DNA from: Cronobacter malonaticus LMG 23826
GTDB lineage: Bacteria; Pseudomonadota; Gammaproteobacteria; Enterobacterales; Enterobacteriaceae
Assembly: GCF_001277215.2 (NCBI RefSeq)
Contig: NZ_CP013940.1
Coordinates: forward strand, 1,612,001-1,676,000
DNA: 64,000 bases
Direction of reading: 5' to 3'
Shown: positions 55,452 to 63,045 of the stretch, piece by piece
Layout of the letters: each line of letters begins with the position of its first letter
How positions within the stretch are numbered: position 1 is the stretch's first letter
Translations under genes and position numbers: made by a program
Notes under the pieces: model-generated
Database searches by the model: none
Seen by the model: only the letters and a program-made list of their open reading frames with translations
What the model was told of the DNA's origin: nothing

Positions 55452-55629
55452 GTTTTTTGTTCCAGTCGTCGTCCTGAATATCATTCCATCTCATCGCGAT
55501 TTCCCACGCCCATTCATAGGCTAAGTGCCGTCCGTCATCCGTGTCCGGGAATGCAGCTTCATAGAGCTTGTTGAACTCGCGATTACCTTGTTGAACCAGA
55601 ATGGTTCCGTTAACAGGGACAATAGTCAT
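55441..55629 (-). CDS. Phage hypothetical protein, 62 residues
   Basis: MTIVPVNGTILVQQGNREFN..., start at 55629 placed inside the end of the previous small gene; a longer frame to 55734 is unsupported. Aromatic/acidic end WNDIQDDDWNKKH. Confidence 0.65.
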   Translation of the reverse strand: MTIVPVNGTILVQQGNREFNKLYEAAFPDTDDGRHLAYEWAWEIAMRWNDIQDDDWNKKHAA

Positions 55630-55738
55630 GGTTAGGCACTCCGGGTTGAGAGAGGATGTCGGCCAGCTTTTTCCAGCCAGTGCGTAACTTGCGTGTGATG
55701 CGATCGAGTAGGGATTCGTGTAGCTGGAAAGCACCCAT
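55610..55738 (-). CDS. Phage small basic protein, 42 residues
   Basis: MGAFQLHESLLDRITRKLRT..., GGGAGG 7 bases upstream of the ATG; an alternative ATG at 55768 adds ten residues. Amphipathic basic helix. Overlaps the next gene's start by 20 bases, as in compact phage operons. Confidence 0.6.
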   Translation of the reverse strand: MGAFQLHESLLDRITRKLRTGWKKLADILSQPGVPNHDYCPC

Positions 55739-55793
55739 GCGAGCGCCTCCCGCGATTGCTAGAATCATGGGTGGTTCCTTTTGTTTAGATTTA

Positions 55794-56762
55794 TTAGTAA
55801 GCGATGCGAGTGGCGAAGACTTCGCCTTTTACGATTGCGGTGATGATGCTCTTGGCTACATCCTCGCTTGCTCCGACCTTGATAAGGTCAGCGAGTATTT
55901 TGTTATTCACTTCTTTGCGATGCGCTTTATCTTGTGCGCGGCGCTTTTCTTCATCCTTGATTCGTTTTTCCTCTGCCAGTCGTGCCGCTTCTTTTTCTTC
56001 TGCTTCACGACGAATGCGGTCGGCTTCATCCTGAGCTTTCTTTCTCTCTGCTTCTATAGCTTCCTGCTTCTCACGTTCGGCTCGCTCTAGCGACTCTTTG
56101 GCTTCGCGTTCAGCTTTTTCTTTTTCCTGCTTAGCAAGAAGCTCTGCCTGTGCTTTTGCAGCAATGGCGTCTTCTTCGCGCTTCTTGGCTGCTGCTATTT
56201 CTGCTGCTGCTTTTTCCTCTGCCTCACGCTTAGCGCGCTCTTCAGCCTGCCGTTTGATTTCCTCTTCATGTGCAATGCGCTGGCGTTCCTGTTCAGCTTT
56301 CTTTTCTGCTAACTCACGGTCGAAAGCGTCATTCATCAGCAAAGCCATTTCATGATCTGATTCAATCTTCTTAGCTAGCTCCTCTGCAGCCCGCTTAGCT
56401 TCTTCTTCCTGCTTAATGCGTTCTTGCTCGACTTCATAATCAGTCAATGGCTGACGGGCTTTTTCTTTCAGCTCATCCAGGCGATCGCGAACTGTCTTGC
56501 GGTTTGCATCGATTAGCTTTGGAATCTCTTTCAGCTCAGCAACTAGGTCTTTGCCAAGACCATCAAGATAGGTTTTTGTCTGTGCAACTTTATATGCCAG
56601 AGAAGCGATCTCCTTTCTGCCCTTTGCCGTAGTAACATCAGGCACAAAGGACATAACTTCACGCTCAACTTTCTGGAGAATATCTTCAATCTGGTCAGTA
56701 GATTTGAAGACTGTCATTGCATTCGCTTTCTCAATAACAACTAAATCCGTTGTTTCACTCAT
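55794..56762 (-). CDS. Long coiled-coil phage protein of the recombination module
   Basis: 322 residues from MSETTDLVVIEKANAM. The N-terminal 100 residues form a conserved domain; then about 180 residues of almost pure Glu/Lys/Ala/Arg heptads (EEEAKRAAEELAKK...) make a long single helix; a short C-terminal domain follows. Its position beside ERF/SSB suggests a recombination accessory role; TolA-like annotations come only from the low-complexity helix. Confidence 0.75.
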   Translation of the reverse strand: MSETTDLVVIEKANAMTVFKSTDQIEDILQKVEREVMSFVPDVTTAKGRKEIASLAYKVAQTKTYLDGLGKDLVAELKEIPKLIDANRKTVRDRLDELKEKARQPLTDYEVEQERIKQEEEAKRAAEELAKKIESDHEMALLMNDAFDRELAEKKAEQERQRIAHEEEIKRQAEERAKREAEEKAAAEIAAAKKREEDAIAAKAQAELLAKQEKEKAEREAKESLERAEREKQEAIEAERKKAQDEADRIRREAEEKEAARLAEEKRIKDEEKRRAQDKAHRKEVNNKILADLIKVGASEDVAKSIITAIVKGEVFATRIAY

Positions 56763-56835
56763 GGGCTGGTTCCTTATGTTGTGTGTGATTGCATAGCGAT
56801 AGAGACTCGTGAATCTCTGTTGATATGCAGGCATG

Positions 56836-56858
56836 AAAAAGCCGCGCTTAGGCGGCTT
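56836..56858 (-). terminator. Intrinsic terminator in the pL operon
   Basis: Minus strand AAGCCGCC-TAAGC-GCGGCTT with five T; it overlaps the last codons of the 75-residue gene. Confidence 0.75.
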
Positions 56859-57075
56859 CAGTATCGTCAGTGATTGTGTATCCTTTCTTTTTAAGCCACT
56901 CGATCACATCCTGTTCTGATAAACAATCCAAGGCTTCCTCAATGTCTCCATTGCGTTTAATTGCCTCCATTACATCATCAGTATCAACCCAGTCAGCAAC
57001 CACTCGAATAAGGTCATAGCGCACACCTTCAATGCGAACTTCACGGCAGTCGATTTGCATTTCTGCAATGCTCAT
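56848..57075 (-). CDS. Phage hypothetical protein, 75 residues
   Basis: MSIAEMQIDCREVRIEGVRY..., acidic, starting after GGAGGAAAT. No domain recognised. Confidence 0.7.
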   Translation of the reverse strand: MSIAEMQIDCREVRIEGVRYDLIRVVADWVDTDDVMEAIKRNGDIEEALDCLSEQDVIEWLKKKGYTITDDTEAA

Positions 57076-57089
57076 ATTTCCTCCAGGCG

Positions 57090-57112
57090 AAAAAAAGCCC
57101 TCCGGAGAGGGC
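57090..57112 (-). terminator. Intrinsic terminator in the pL operon
   Basis: Minus strand GCCCTC-TCCG-GAGGGC followed by seven T. Confidence 0.85.
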
Positions 57113-57195
57113 GAACAACTTCAGGGGATGATGAGGGTTTCTCCAATAACCAGAACAGGTCTTCGTCTCCTGTCTTGGTTATGATGCGGATTGCA

Positions 57196-57375
57196 TCAGA
57201 TAACCGACTCCATGAATCGGCTATCGGATATCGGCTGATATTCAACGGCCTCATCATCAATGTCGTAAATGTCGTGATAACATTCGTGGCACAGCTCTTC
57301 ATTGCCATCTCCGCTGTAAACTGCAACCGCAGCAATACCTTTGCCGCATACGTCGCATTCGACTTCATCATCCAT
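57196..57375 (-). CDS. Small zinc-binding phage protein, 59 residues
   Basis: MDDEVECDVCGKGIAAVAVY, then EELCHECYHD: CxxC and CxxC knuckles (C7/C10, C29/C32) as in a zinc finger, with many acidic residues. Ribosome binding site GAGGTGAG just upstream. A longer frame in another register (57072-57371) is its shadow. Confidence 0.72.
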   Translation of the reverse strand: MDDEVECDVCGKGIAAVAVYSGDGNEELCHECYHDIYDIDDEAVEYQPISDSRFMESVI

Positions 57376-57404
57376 ATCTCACCTCAGATAAGTGGCTTGC
57401 TGCC

Positions 57405-57430
57405 AAAAAGAAAGGCCGACTATTCGGCCT
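57405..57430 (-). terminator. Intrinsic terminator in the pL operon
   Basis: Minus strand AGGCCGA-ATAG-TCGGCCT followed by TTCTTTTT, right after the membrane protein gene. Confidence 0.8.
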
Positions 57431-57434
57431 GTGA

Positions 57435-57917
57435 TTATTTGACCAGTGATGCTGCGTATTCGATAAGGTAAAGCTTGGGAGCCAGCCAAATTTTCAGCCA
57501 GTCAAGCTCAGTAACGGCACCAAGGGAAATGACAAAAAGAACAATAGAAGACAATCCAGCAACAAGTGTAATCGCCCAGCCCGATCCTGTAATTGAATCA
57601 AAAGAATTGCTAGTGACACTGCTTCCGGGTCTGTATCTAGTCCATGCCTTGCCTTGCTCAAAGTCAGCTAGAGCCTTTTGAACAGCATTCTCGTGCCATG
57701 ATTTGGCTCTCTTGTAATAACGGGCTATGAATTTAGGGCCAAAACAAATAAGGCATAACCCTATGAAGAAGATTAAGAAACTACTGGCTGCTTTCCAGAG
57801 CAACAATTGGTTTATGACATCAGGAATCTGAGCCTGACTAAACGACACCGCTGCATCAATGCCATTACTGGCTTTTTGCAGCAGGTCTACAAGTATCTTG
57901 TTAGCTTGTTCGTTCAC
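57435..57917 (-). CDS. Phage membrane protein next to N
   Basis: 160 residues: amphipathic N-terminus (MNEQANKILVDLLQKASNGI), two membrane helices (FLIFFIGLCLICFG and TLVAGLSSIVLFVISLGAV) flanking a basic cytoplasmic loop. First gene after N in the pL operon, the position of superinfection-exclusion or lysogenic-conversion genes in relatives, but no named family is recognised. Confidence 0.72.
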   Translation of the reverse strand: MNEQANKILVDLLQKASNGIDAAVSFSQAQIPDVINQLLLWKAASSFLIFFIGLCLICFGPKFIARYYKRAKSWHENAVQKALADFEQGKAWTRYRPGSSVTSNSFDSITGSGWAITLVAGLSSIVLFVISLGAVTELDWLKIWLAPKLYLIEYAASLVK

Positions 57918-58228
57918 ATGTCACCTCGGTCATAATAAGCAGGAATCGATTTACCGCGCATTTTCTGGTGCGCGTTAATCAAGTGGGTAGGGTGGTTAAC
58001 CGGCTTGCGGTTGGCCGGGTTACGCTTGCGTTCGGTTACTTCCGGCTTCTTGCCGCGGAGAGCTACGAGCGAAGTGGCCCGGTCTGCTCTGACGCAACCA
58101 GAGAGCTTCTGTTCGATTCGGCGCGCAAGAGAAGCGTCTTGCTGTGCCTGTTCAATCTTGGCGGCCCGGCGCGCTTTATAGCGGCTCTTGGCAGTGCCTT
58201 TTGCTTCTTTCCAGATGATGGTTGCCAT
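57914..58228 (-). CDS. N: Antitermination protein N, phage 21 type
   Basis: 104 residues. The N-terminus MATIIWKEAKGTAKSRYKAR contains the arginine-rich boxB-binding helix of phage 21 N (TAKSRYKARRA...). N binds boxB and, with NusA, NusB, NusE and NusG, makes RNA polymerase ignore terminators. The two nut sites found here have the matching phi21 loop. GAGGTCAGC before the ATG. Confidence 0.9.
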   Translation of the reverse strand: MATIIWKEAKGTAKSRYKARRAAKIEQAQQDASLARRIEQKLSGCVRADRATSLVALRGKKPEVTERKRNPANRKPVNHPTHLINAHQKMRGKSIPAYYDRGDM

Positions 58229-58336
58229 GCTGACCTCCGGTTAAGTGGTTTAGGTACATGGCGCGCCAGATGCTTATCTTCTGGTTGCTTCTGTGAGCTG
58301 CAATTCGCGCCATCTCCAAAACCACCTGGGTTCTGG

Positions 58337-58377
58337 TCTCAACGGTTAGGTTGAGAGTTCATCGATGTTAAAGAGCG
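58337..58377 (-). promoter_or_regulatory. nutL site (boxA and boxB)
   Basis: Transcribed leftward from pL: boxA CGCTCTTTA (58369-58377), then boxB TCTCAACCTAACCGTTGAGA (58337-58356), a 7-bp stem with the hexaloop CTAACC, the same as the phage 21 boxB that I know from structural work. Confidence 0.9.
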
Positions 58378-58424
58378 TTGCCAATCTGTTCCGTTTGGCT
58401 ACCAGCGTCCTGCTGTTGAGATGA

Positions 58425-58453
58425 ATAATATGCGTATAGCGCATATGCGTCAA
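58425..58453 (-). promoter_or_regulatory. pL promoter
   Basis: -35 TTGACG (58448-58453) and -10 TATTAT (58425-58430) with a 17-bp spacer, between cI and N, facing N. Confidence 0.9.
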
Positions 58454-58461
58454 GCGCATAA
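58428..58461. promoter_or_regulatory. OL operators (two overlapping repressor sites)
   Basis: OL1 58428-58446, ATATGCG-TATAG-CGCATAT, a perfect 7-5-7 palindrome lying on the pL spacer; OL2 58443-58461, ATATGCG-TCAAG-CGCATAA, covering the -35. Centres are 15 bp apart and the sites share four bases. Confidence 0.85.
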
Positions 58462-58551
58462 TATGAGGGTGTAGTTAAAAAAGTTGGGAATTTTATGTAT
58501 GCGTATGAAACAGAAAGAGAAAAATATTTAGGCAGGGTTTGCTACAGGCAC

Positions 58552-58576
58552 AAAAAAGCCCGCACGTGGCGGGCTT
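58552..58576 (-). terminator. Terminator after cI
   Basis: Minus strand AAGCCCGCC-ACGT-GCGGGCTT with six T, isolating cI from the pL region. Confidence 0.85.
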
Positions 58577-58593
58577 AGTAAGCAAAAGGTGGG

Positions 58594-59283
58594 TTATCCG
58601 TGACGGCGGAACTGCTGAGACTGGCTCAGCATTACACGTCCAGCCACATGAAACATATGCATTTCTTCTTCTGAAATTGTCCACTCACGATAGCGAGGAT
58701 TGTCAGAAATCACGATCAGCTGGCTCTTCACCTTTTGCAGTCGTTTAACAAACATGTCGCCATTGAAGCTGAAAACGTAAATGCCATCACCGTCAAAAAC
58801 ACTGACTCCGACATCTACAAAGATGAGATCGCCTGGCTCTATGGTTCCTTCCATGCTGTCACCGCGAACGTTGATGAGCTTCACAGATGATTCCGGCCGG
58901 TTGCCAAAAATTACCCTGGCCTGGTCAGGCACGTACTCGATAGACCGTATAACTTCTACAACGTCTTTCGAGGCAGCCCCATCACCTGCGCTTGCTGAAA
59001 CATCAAGAACGTCAATTCGATACACATCATTCCTCCCCTTTTTTATAATGGAACCAACACTGTATGTATCTACAGTATCACTGGCTTCATTAGAAGAGAA
59101 TAGCTCAGCTACAGGAACTCCGAGAGCTTCTGCAATCTTTTGAATGAGGGTGTCGCTATAACCCTGCATGCCGCGCTCCAGGCGAGACAGATTCCCTACG
59201 TCGCTATCGACGCGCAACGCAAGCTCGCTGAGGGTCATCTTATTCGCTTTGCGAATTTGTCGGATCTTGTCGCCTATTTTCAT
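58594..59283 (-). CDS. cI: CI-like prophage repressor
   Basis: 229 residues: XRE helix-turn-helix (about 17-40, LSELALRVDSDVGNLSRLER) and a LexA/CI S24 C-terminal domain. Self-cleavage site SASAGDG (A99-G100), nucleophile S143 in RGDSMEG and K180 in MFVKRLQ, so it should be RecA-inducible. It represses pL and pR. Confidence 0.95.
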   Translation of the reverse strand: MKIGDKIRQIRKANKMTLSELALRVDSDVGNLSRLERGMQGYSDTLIQKIAEALGVPVAELFSSNEASDTVDTYSVGSIIKKGRNDVYRIDVLDVSASAGDGAASKDVVEVIRSIEYVPDQARVIFGNRPESSVKLINVRGDSMEGTIEPGDLIFVDVGVSVFDGDGIYVFSFNGDMFVKRLQKVKSQLIVISDNPRYREWTISEEEMHMFHVAGRVMLSQSQQFRRHG

Positions 59284-59302
59284 GGCTCATATTCAATCTT
59301 TT

Positions 59303-59369
59303 TTATGCGTGACACGCAAAGCGCCTTGCGCATATTTTTTATTTCGCATATTATGCGTATAGCGCATTA
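59303..59369. promoter_or_regulatory. OR operators (three repressor sites)
   Basis: OR3 59303-59321 (TTATGCG-TGACA-CGCAAAG), OR2 59317-59335 (CAAAGCG-CCTTG-CGCATAT), OR1 59351-59369 (TTATGCG-TATAG-CGCATTA). The same consensus as OL. OR3 and OR2 overlap; OR1 stands apart at the pR start. Confidence 0.8.
59326..59354 (+). promoter_or_regulatory. pR promoter
   Basis: -35 TTGCGC (59326-59331) and -10 TATTAT (59349-59354), 17-bp spacer; OR2 covers the -35 and OR1 the -10/start. cro starts 28 bases downstream. Confidence 0.85.
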
Positions 59370-59381
59370 CGGAGGTGCAAT

Positions 59382-59609
59382 ATGCAGACGCCACTTAGAA
59401 AAATGCGTGTAGAGAAAAAGCTGACAATCGCCGAAGTAGCCATCGCAACACAGTTGGACGTTGGCAACCTGAGTCGAATCGAAAGGGGAATGCAGGTTCC
59501 ATCTCTCGAAACAGCTGAGAAGCTCGCAAAGTTCTTCAAGGGGAAGATTAGCGAGATGCAGATTCTCTACCCGCACCGATACATGAAGGCGACTGATTCA
59601 GCCGCCTAA
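59382..59609 (+). CDS. cro: Cro-like repressor
   Basis: 75 residues, single XRE helix-turn-helix domain MQTPLRKMRVEKKLTIAEVA... The recognition segment DVGNLSRIERGMQ (26-38) is almost identical to that of CI (DVGNLSRLERGMQ), so both bind the same operators. GGAGGTGCAAT precedes the ATG. Confidence 0.9.
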   Translation: MQTPLRKMRVEKKLTIAEVAIATQLDVGNLSRIERGMQVPSLETAEKLAKFFKGKISEMQILYPHRYMKATDSAA

Positions 59610-59617
59610 GCAGTACC

Positions 59618-59660
59618 CGCTCTTTAACAGTTCTGGTCGCTCACCTCTAACCGGGTAAGC
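59618..59660 (+). promoter_or_regulatory. nutR site (boxA and boxB)
   Basis: boxA CGCTCTTTA (59618-59626) and boxB at 59639-59660: stem GCTCACCT / GGGTAAGC with one C-A mismatch and a T-G closing pair, hexaloop CTAACC identical to nutL. Confidence 0.85.
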
Positions 59661-59672
59661 AAACATCTAGTG

Positions 59673-59690
59673 GCAGACCCCACGGTCTGC
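59673..59690 (+). terminator. Possible tR1 terminator hairpin
   Basis: Perfect stem GCAGACC / GGTCTGC with loop CCAC just after nutR and before cII; no T-run, so likely Rho-assisted or only a pause site. Confidence 0.4.
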
Positions 59691-59727
59691 GCACGTATCT
59701 ATCTAAACAACAAAGGAAGAATACCGA

Positions 59728-60006
59728 ATGGAACTTACAAGCACACGCAAGAGAGCCAACGCAATTACCAGCAACATTTTCAACCGCATCGCTATTCGCG
59801 GTCAGCGAAATATCGCATCGCAGCTGGGCGTTGATGAGTCGCAAATTACCCGTTGGAAATCCAGCATGATCCCGAAGATGTCGATGCTGCTGGCAATTCT
59901 GGAGTGGGGAGTTGAAGACGAGGAATTATCGAAGCTGGCAAAGCAGGTAGCGTTGCTGCTTACAAAAGATAAAGCCCCTAAGAACGGTGAATTCTTAGAG
60001 GCTTAA
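59728..60006 (+). CDS. cII: CII-like transcriptional activator
   Basis: 92 residues. The helix-turn-helix [20 protein letters not shown] and the following [20 protein letters not shown] match lambda CII, which activates pRE, pI and paQ to favour lysogeny. I do not find a clear TTGC-N6-TTGC site for it nearby. Confidence 0.92.
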   Translation: MELTSTRKRANAITSNIFNRIAIRGQRNIASQLGVDESQITRWKSSMIPKMSMLLAILEWGVEDEELSKLAKQVALLLTKDKAPKNGEFLEA

Positions 60007-60040
60007 GCACACTGTGTTACGCCGAGTAACAGGAGTAATT

Positions 60041-60187
60041 ATGTCAAAAACACTCAGTCCTGACCAGGACAAATTACACAAAAATATTATTCGTGATCGC
60101 TACCTGTCCGGTTTTAAGCAGCCTGGTCGATTCCGGGCTGAGTGGGAACGGGTGAAACAGTCATTCAGAGGTAAAGGTCATGAGTAA
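60041..60187 (+). CDS. Small phage protein between cII and O, 48 residues
   Basis: [20 protein letters not shown]..., GGAGTAATT upstream; basic helical protein ending eight bases inside the O gene. Compact overlap supports translation. No family named. Confidence 0.68.
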   Translation: MSKTLSPDQDKLHKNIIRDRYLSGFKQPGRFRAEWERVKQSFRGKGHE

Positions 60188-61037
60188 TCTCGCAACAGTA
60201 ACACCAATCAGGCCTCAGGTTGAGGTCGTGGAGTCACGCGTGGCAGAACTCGAAGATGGCTACACGCGGACTGCTAACGCATTGCTTGAAGCGGTGATGC
60301 TTTCTGGCCTCACTCAACACCACCTCCTGATAGTTATGGCCGTATGGCGTAAGACGTATGGCTATAACAAAAAAATGGACTGGATAGGCAATGAGCAGTT
60401 CGCAGCGCTTACTGGTATGGCAGCAACTAAATGCTCCACTGCCAAAAACGAATTAATCAGGATGGGGGTTCTCACTCAGGCAGGGCGTCTGGTAGGCATG
60501 AACACCAACCTGTCAGAGTGGAAAACTAAGTTTAACGGAATCAGTAAAAGCTTTACCGAATCAGTAAAAGAAAGCTTTACCGAATCGGTAAAACGCACTT
60601 TACCGAATCAGTCAAACACAAAAGACAATATACAAAAGAAAGAAAGACAATATAAAAACACTATGCCTGAACAGGTTCAGGCGAAGCAGGAAAAAGCACC
60701 TTCCCGGCACGAAGAAACGGACAAGGCTTTCGAGAGCATTTTCTGGTGTGCAGGCATGGTAAAAAAGGGCAAGCAGAAAGCCATGTCTGCATTCAGATCT
60801 CAGTTTCAGGAGTGGAGGAAAGAATCACGCGGAACGCCGGAGCAGTTTGCTCAGATGCTGGCAGAAGACATCGCCTGCCGGAAGGGTAAGCAGTTCGGCT
60901 TCGATAATCTGCATCCTGCAACGTACCTCAACGGGAAGCGCTGGAACGACGACAAGCCGACTTCCGAAACCCCACAGGCCAAATCATCTTCCACCATCAC
61001 CGTGTCGAAAACCGGTTATGTATTCTTCGACAGGTGA
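60180..61037 (+). CDS. O: Phage replication initiator, O type
   Basis: 285 residues. N-terminal winged-helix domain of the O family ([20 protein letters not shown]... [19 protein letters not shown]), which binds iterons; the iterons lie inside the coding sequence and make the repeat [16 protein letters not shown]-terminal partner-binding domain follows. Confidence 0.92.
   Translation: MSNLATVTPIRPQVEVVESRVAELEDGYTRTANALLEAVMLSGLTQHHLLIVMAVWRKTYGYNKKMDWIGNEQFAALTGMAATKCSTAKNELIRMGVLTQAGRLVGMNTNLSEWKTKFNGISKSFTESVKESFTESVKRTLPNQSNTKDNIQKKERQYKNTMPEQVQAKQEKAPSRHEETDKAFESIFWCAGMVKKGKQKAMSAFRSQFQEWRKESRGTPEQFAQMLAEDIACRKGKQFGFDNLHPATYLNGKRWNDDKPTSETPQAKSSSTITVSKTGYVFFDR
60531..60664 (+). other. 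Phage replication origin within O
   Basis: Four iterons of about 20 bp: 60531-60550, 60551-60570, 60575-60594 and 60598-60617, consensus CTTTACCGAATCAGTAAAAG, followed by an AT-rich stretch (60618-60664, ACAAAAGACAATATACAAAA...) suited to unwinding. Layout like lambda ori. Confidence 0.88.
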
Positions 61038-61040
61038 GAC

Positions 61041-61148
61041 ATGAAATCCAGAATCAAAGCGTTACTCATCGCTGGCTATAACCATGGCTTGCTAAGTCCT
61101 GCATTCGTTGAGTTCTGGTTTAACCGTCTGGATCTGAGGTCAGTTTGA
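61041..61148 (+). CDS. Small phage protein between O and primase-helicase, 35 residues
   Basis: MKSRIKALLIAGYNHGLLSP..., typical of short ORFs at this place in lambdoid phages; overlaps the next start by one base (TGATG). Confidence 0.6.
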   Translation: MKSRIKALLIAGYNHGLLSPAFVEFWFNRLDLRSV

Positions 61149-63028
61149 TGACACCAAGCGAACTAAGTGACCTGCTGTGGTCGCAGGTCGACAGGGTAGC
61201 GCCGCACCTGTTGCCGAACGGCAAGAAAGACGGGCATGAGTGGGTGACGGGCAATGTCCACGGCGACAAAGGCTCCAGCCTGAAAGTAAACCTCAACGGC
61301 AAAAAGAAATGGGCTGACTTCGCTGAAGGCGATGGCGGCGACATGCTTGACCTGTGGATGGCGTGTCGTGGTATCAGCCTCCATCAGGCGATGCAGGAAG
61401 CCAAAGCGTTTCTCGGCATCCGTGACGATGACCACCACTTCGACGCAAAGCGCGAAAAGAAATTCTCCCGTCCTGACCGAAAGAAAGTCGCCCGATACTG
61501 CAATAAAACCGAGCATCACATCGAATACCTCCAATCACGCGGCATCTCTCCGGAAACGGCGAAAGCGTACGAAGTCGTCAGTGGCAAGGTGTGGAACGGC
61601 GAGAGGGAGCTGGACGCTCTGGTATTCCCGTATAAGCGCGATGGAGAGCTGATTCAGGTAAAACGCATCAGTACCGAGCGACCCAACGGCAAGAAGGTCA
61701 TCATGGCTGAAGGTGACTGTGAGCCCTGTCTTTTTGGCTGGCAGGCGCTGGACAGTAAAGTTCGCTCTGTTGTTCTGTGCGAAGGCGAAATCGACTGCAT
61801 GAGCTATTCACAGTACGGCATCAACGCACTGTCAGTACCGTTCGGCGGCGGCAAGGGGGCGAAGCAGCAATGGATTGAGTTTGAGTTTCACAACCTCGAC
61901 CGCTTTGAAGAAATCTGGATATCGATGGACAACGACGAAGTAGGACAGGAAGCCGCCAGAGAGATAGCCAGCCGCCTCGGTGAGCATCGTTGCCGGATGG
62001 TCAGGCTACCACGTAAGGACATCAACGAGTGTCTGATGGATGGCATCTCCGAAGATGAAATCTGGCAGTGTCTTGGCGGTGCCGCATTCTTTGACCCGGA
62101 AGAACTCTACAGCGCCCGCGAGTTTTACCAGGATACCATCAACGCGTTCTACGGTAAGCAGCAATACCTGTTTAACCCGCCATGGGAATCCCTTGCCTAT
62201 AACTTCCAGTTTCGCGAAGCCGAGTTGACGCTTGTCAACGGCGTTAACGGCCACGGCAAAACGGAAGTCGTCGGTCATATGGCTCTGGAAGCCATGAGGC
62301 AGGGCGTAAAAACATGCGTTGCTTCTCTGGAGCTTAAGCCCGGCATACTGCTTAAGCGCCTTACGCGCCAGGCCACATGCTGCAAAATGCCTCCGGTTCT
62401 GGAGATTGAGTCGGCATTCAACTTCTACGATGACCGGTTATGGTTATTCGGTCTGACTGGAACGGCGAAAGCCGAACGCCTGATTGAGATATTCACCTAT
62501 GCCCGCCGCCGATATGGAATCCGGCTTTTCATCATCGACAGCCTCATGAAGTGCGGCATTGGCGATGACGATTACAACGGGCAAAAAGCGTTTGTCGACG
62601 CACTGTGCGACTTCAAGAACAAAACCAACTCTCACATCATCCTCGTCACTCACTCCCGAAAAGGAGACAGCGAGGAAAAGCCCACCGGCAAAATGGATGT
62701 GAAAGGCTCTGGTGCCATCACCGACCTCACGGACAACCTGTTCATCATCTGGCGCAACAAAGGCCGGGAGAGAGCATTACAGCGCGTCCAGGCGGGTGAG
62801 CAACTCAACGATAAAGACCAGCAACTGTTAGCCGCTCCGGCATCTGTTCTGATGTTGGAAAAGCAGCGAAACGGAGAAGGCTGGGAAGGTGGCGTACCGC
62901 TGTTTCTCGATGACCAGTCTCACCAGTTTCTACAGGTCGAAGGCGCATCCCCATACAACTACGTCGCTAACATGCCTAAGTCGGAATATGACGAGGTGTG
63001 GCAGCAGGAAAACGTTTCTCAAATCTGA
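61148..63028 (+). CDS. Phage primase-helicase (TOPRIM plus DnaB/RecA-like)
   Basis: 626 residues. N-terminal part lacks a Cys zinc finger; TOPRIM domain about 205-290 (VLCEGEIDCM and SMDNDEVGQE); RecA-like helicase with Walker A GVNGHGKTE (365-373) and Walker B-like LFIIDS, then VTHSRKGD. Combines priming and unwinding as in T7 gp4. It replaces the lambda P/P22 gp12 loader downstream of O. Confidence 0.92.
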   Translation: MTPSELSDLLWSQVDRVAPHLLPNGKKDGHEWVTGNVHGDKGSSLKVNLNGKKKWADFAEGDGGDMLDLWMACRGISLHQAMQEAKAFLGIRDDDHHFDAKREKKFSRPDRKKVARYCNKTEHHIEYLQSRGISPETAKAYEVVSGKVWNGERELDALVFPYKRDGELIQVKRISTERPNGKKVIMAEGDCEPCLFGWQALDSKVRSVVLCEGEIDCMSYSQYGINALSVPFGGGKGAKQQWIEFEFHNLDRFEEIWISMDNDEVGQEAAREIASRLGEHRCRMVRLPRKDINECLMDGISEDEIWQCLGGAAFFDPEELYSAREFYQDTINAFYGKQQYLFNPPWESLAYNFQFREAELTLVNGVNGHGKTEVVGHMALEAMRQGVKTCVASLELKPGILLKRLTRQATCCKMPPVLEIESAFNFYDDRLWLFGLTGTAKAERLIEIFTYARRRYGIRLFIIDSLMKCGIGDDDYNGQKAFVDALCDFKNKTNSHIILVTHSRKGDSEEKPTGKMDVKGSGAITDLTDNLFIIWRNKGRERALQRVQAGEQLNDKDQQLLAAPASVLMLEKQRNGEGWEGGVPLFLDDQSHQFLQVEGASPYNYVANMPKSEYDEVWQQENVSQI

Positions 63029-63045
63029 CATTACAAGGATTAACC

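Noticed and set aside
57072..57371. 99-codon frame overlapping the 59-residue zinc-knuckle gene
   Set aside because: It crosses a strong intrinsic terminator and lacks a ribosome binding site, whereas the other frame has GAGGTGAG and two CxxC knuckles.
59610..59780. pRE promoter with TTGC-N6-TTGC for CII
   Set aside because: No pair with the required spacing was found on the minus strand near cII.
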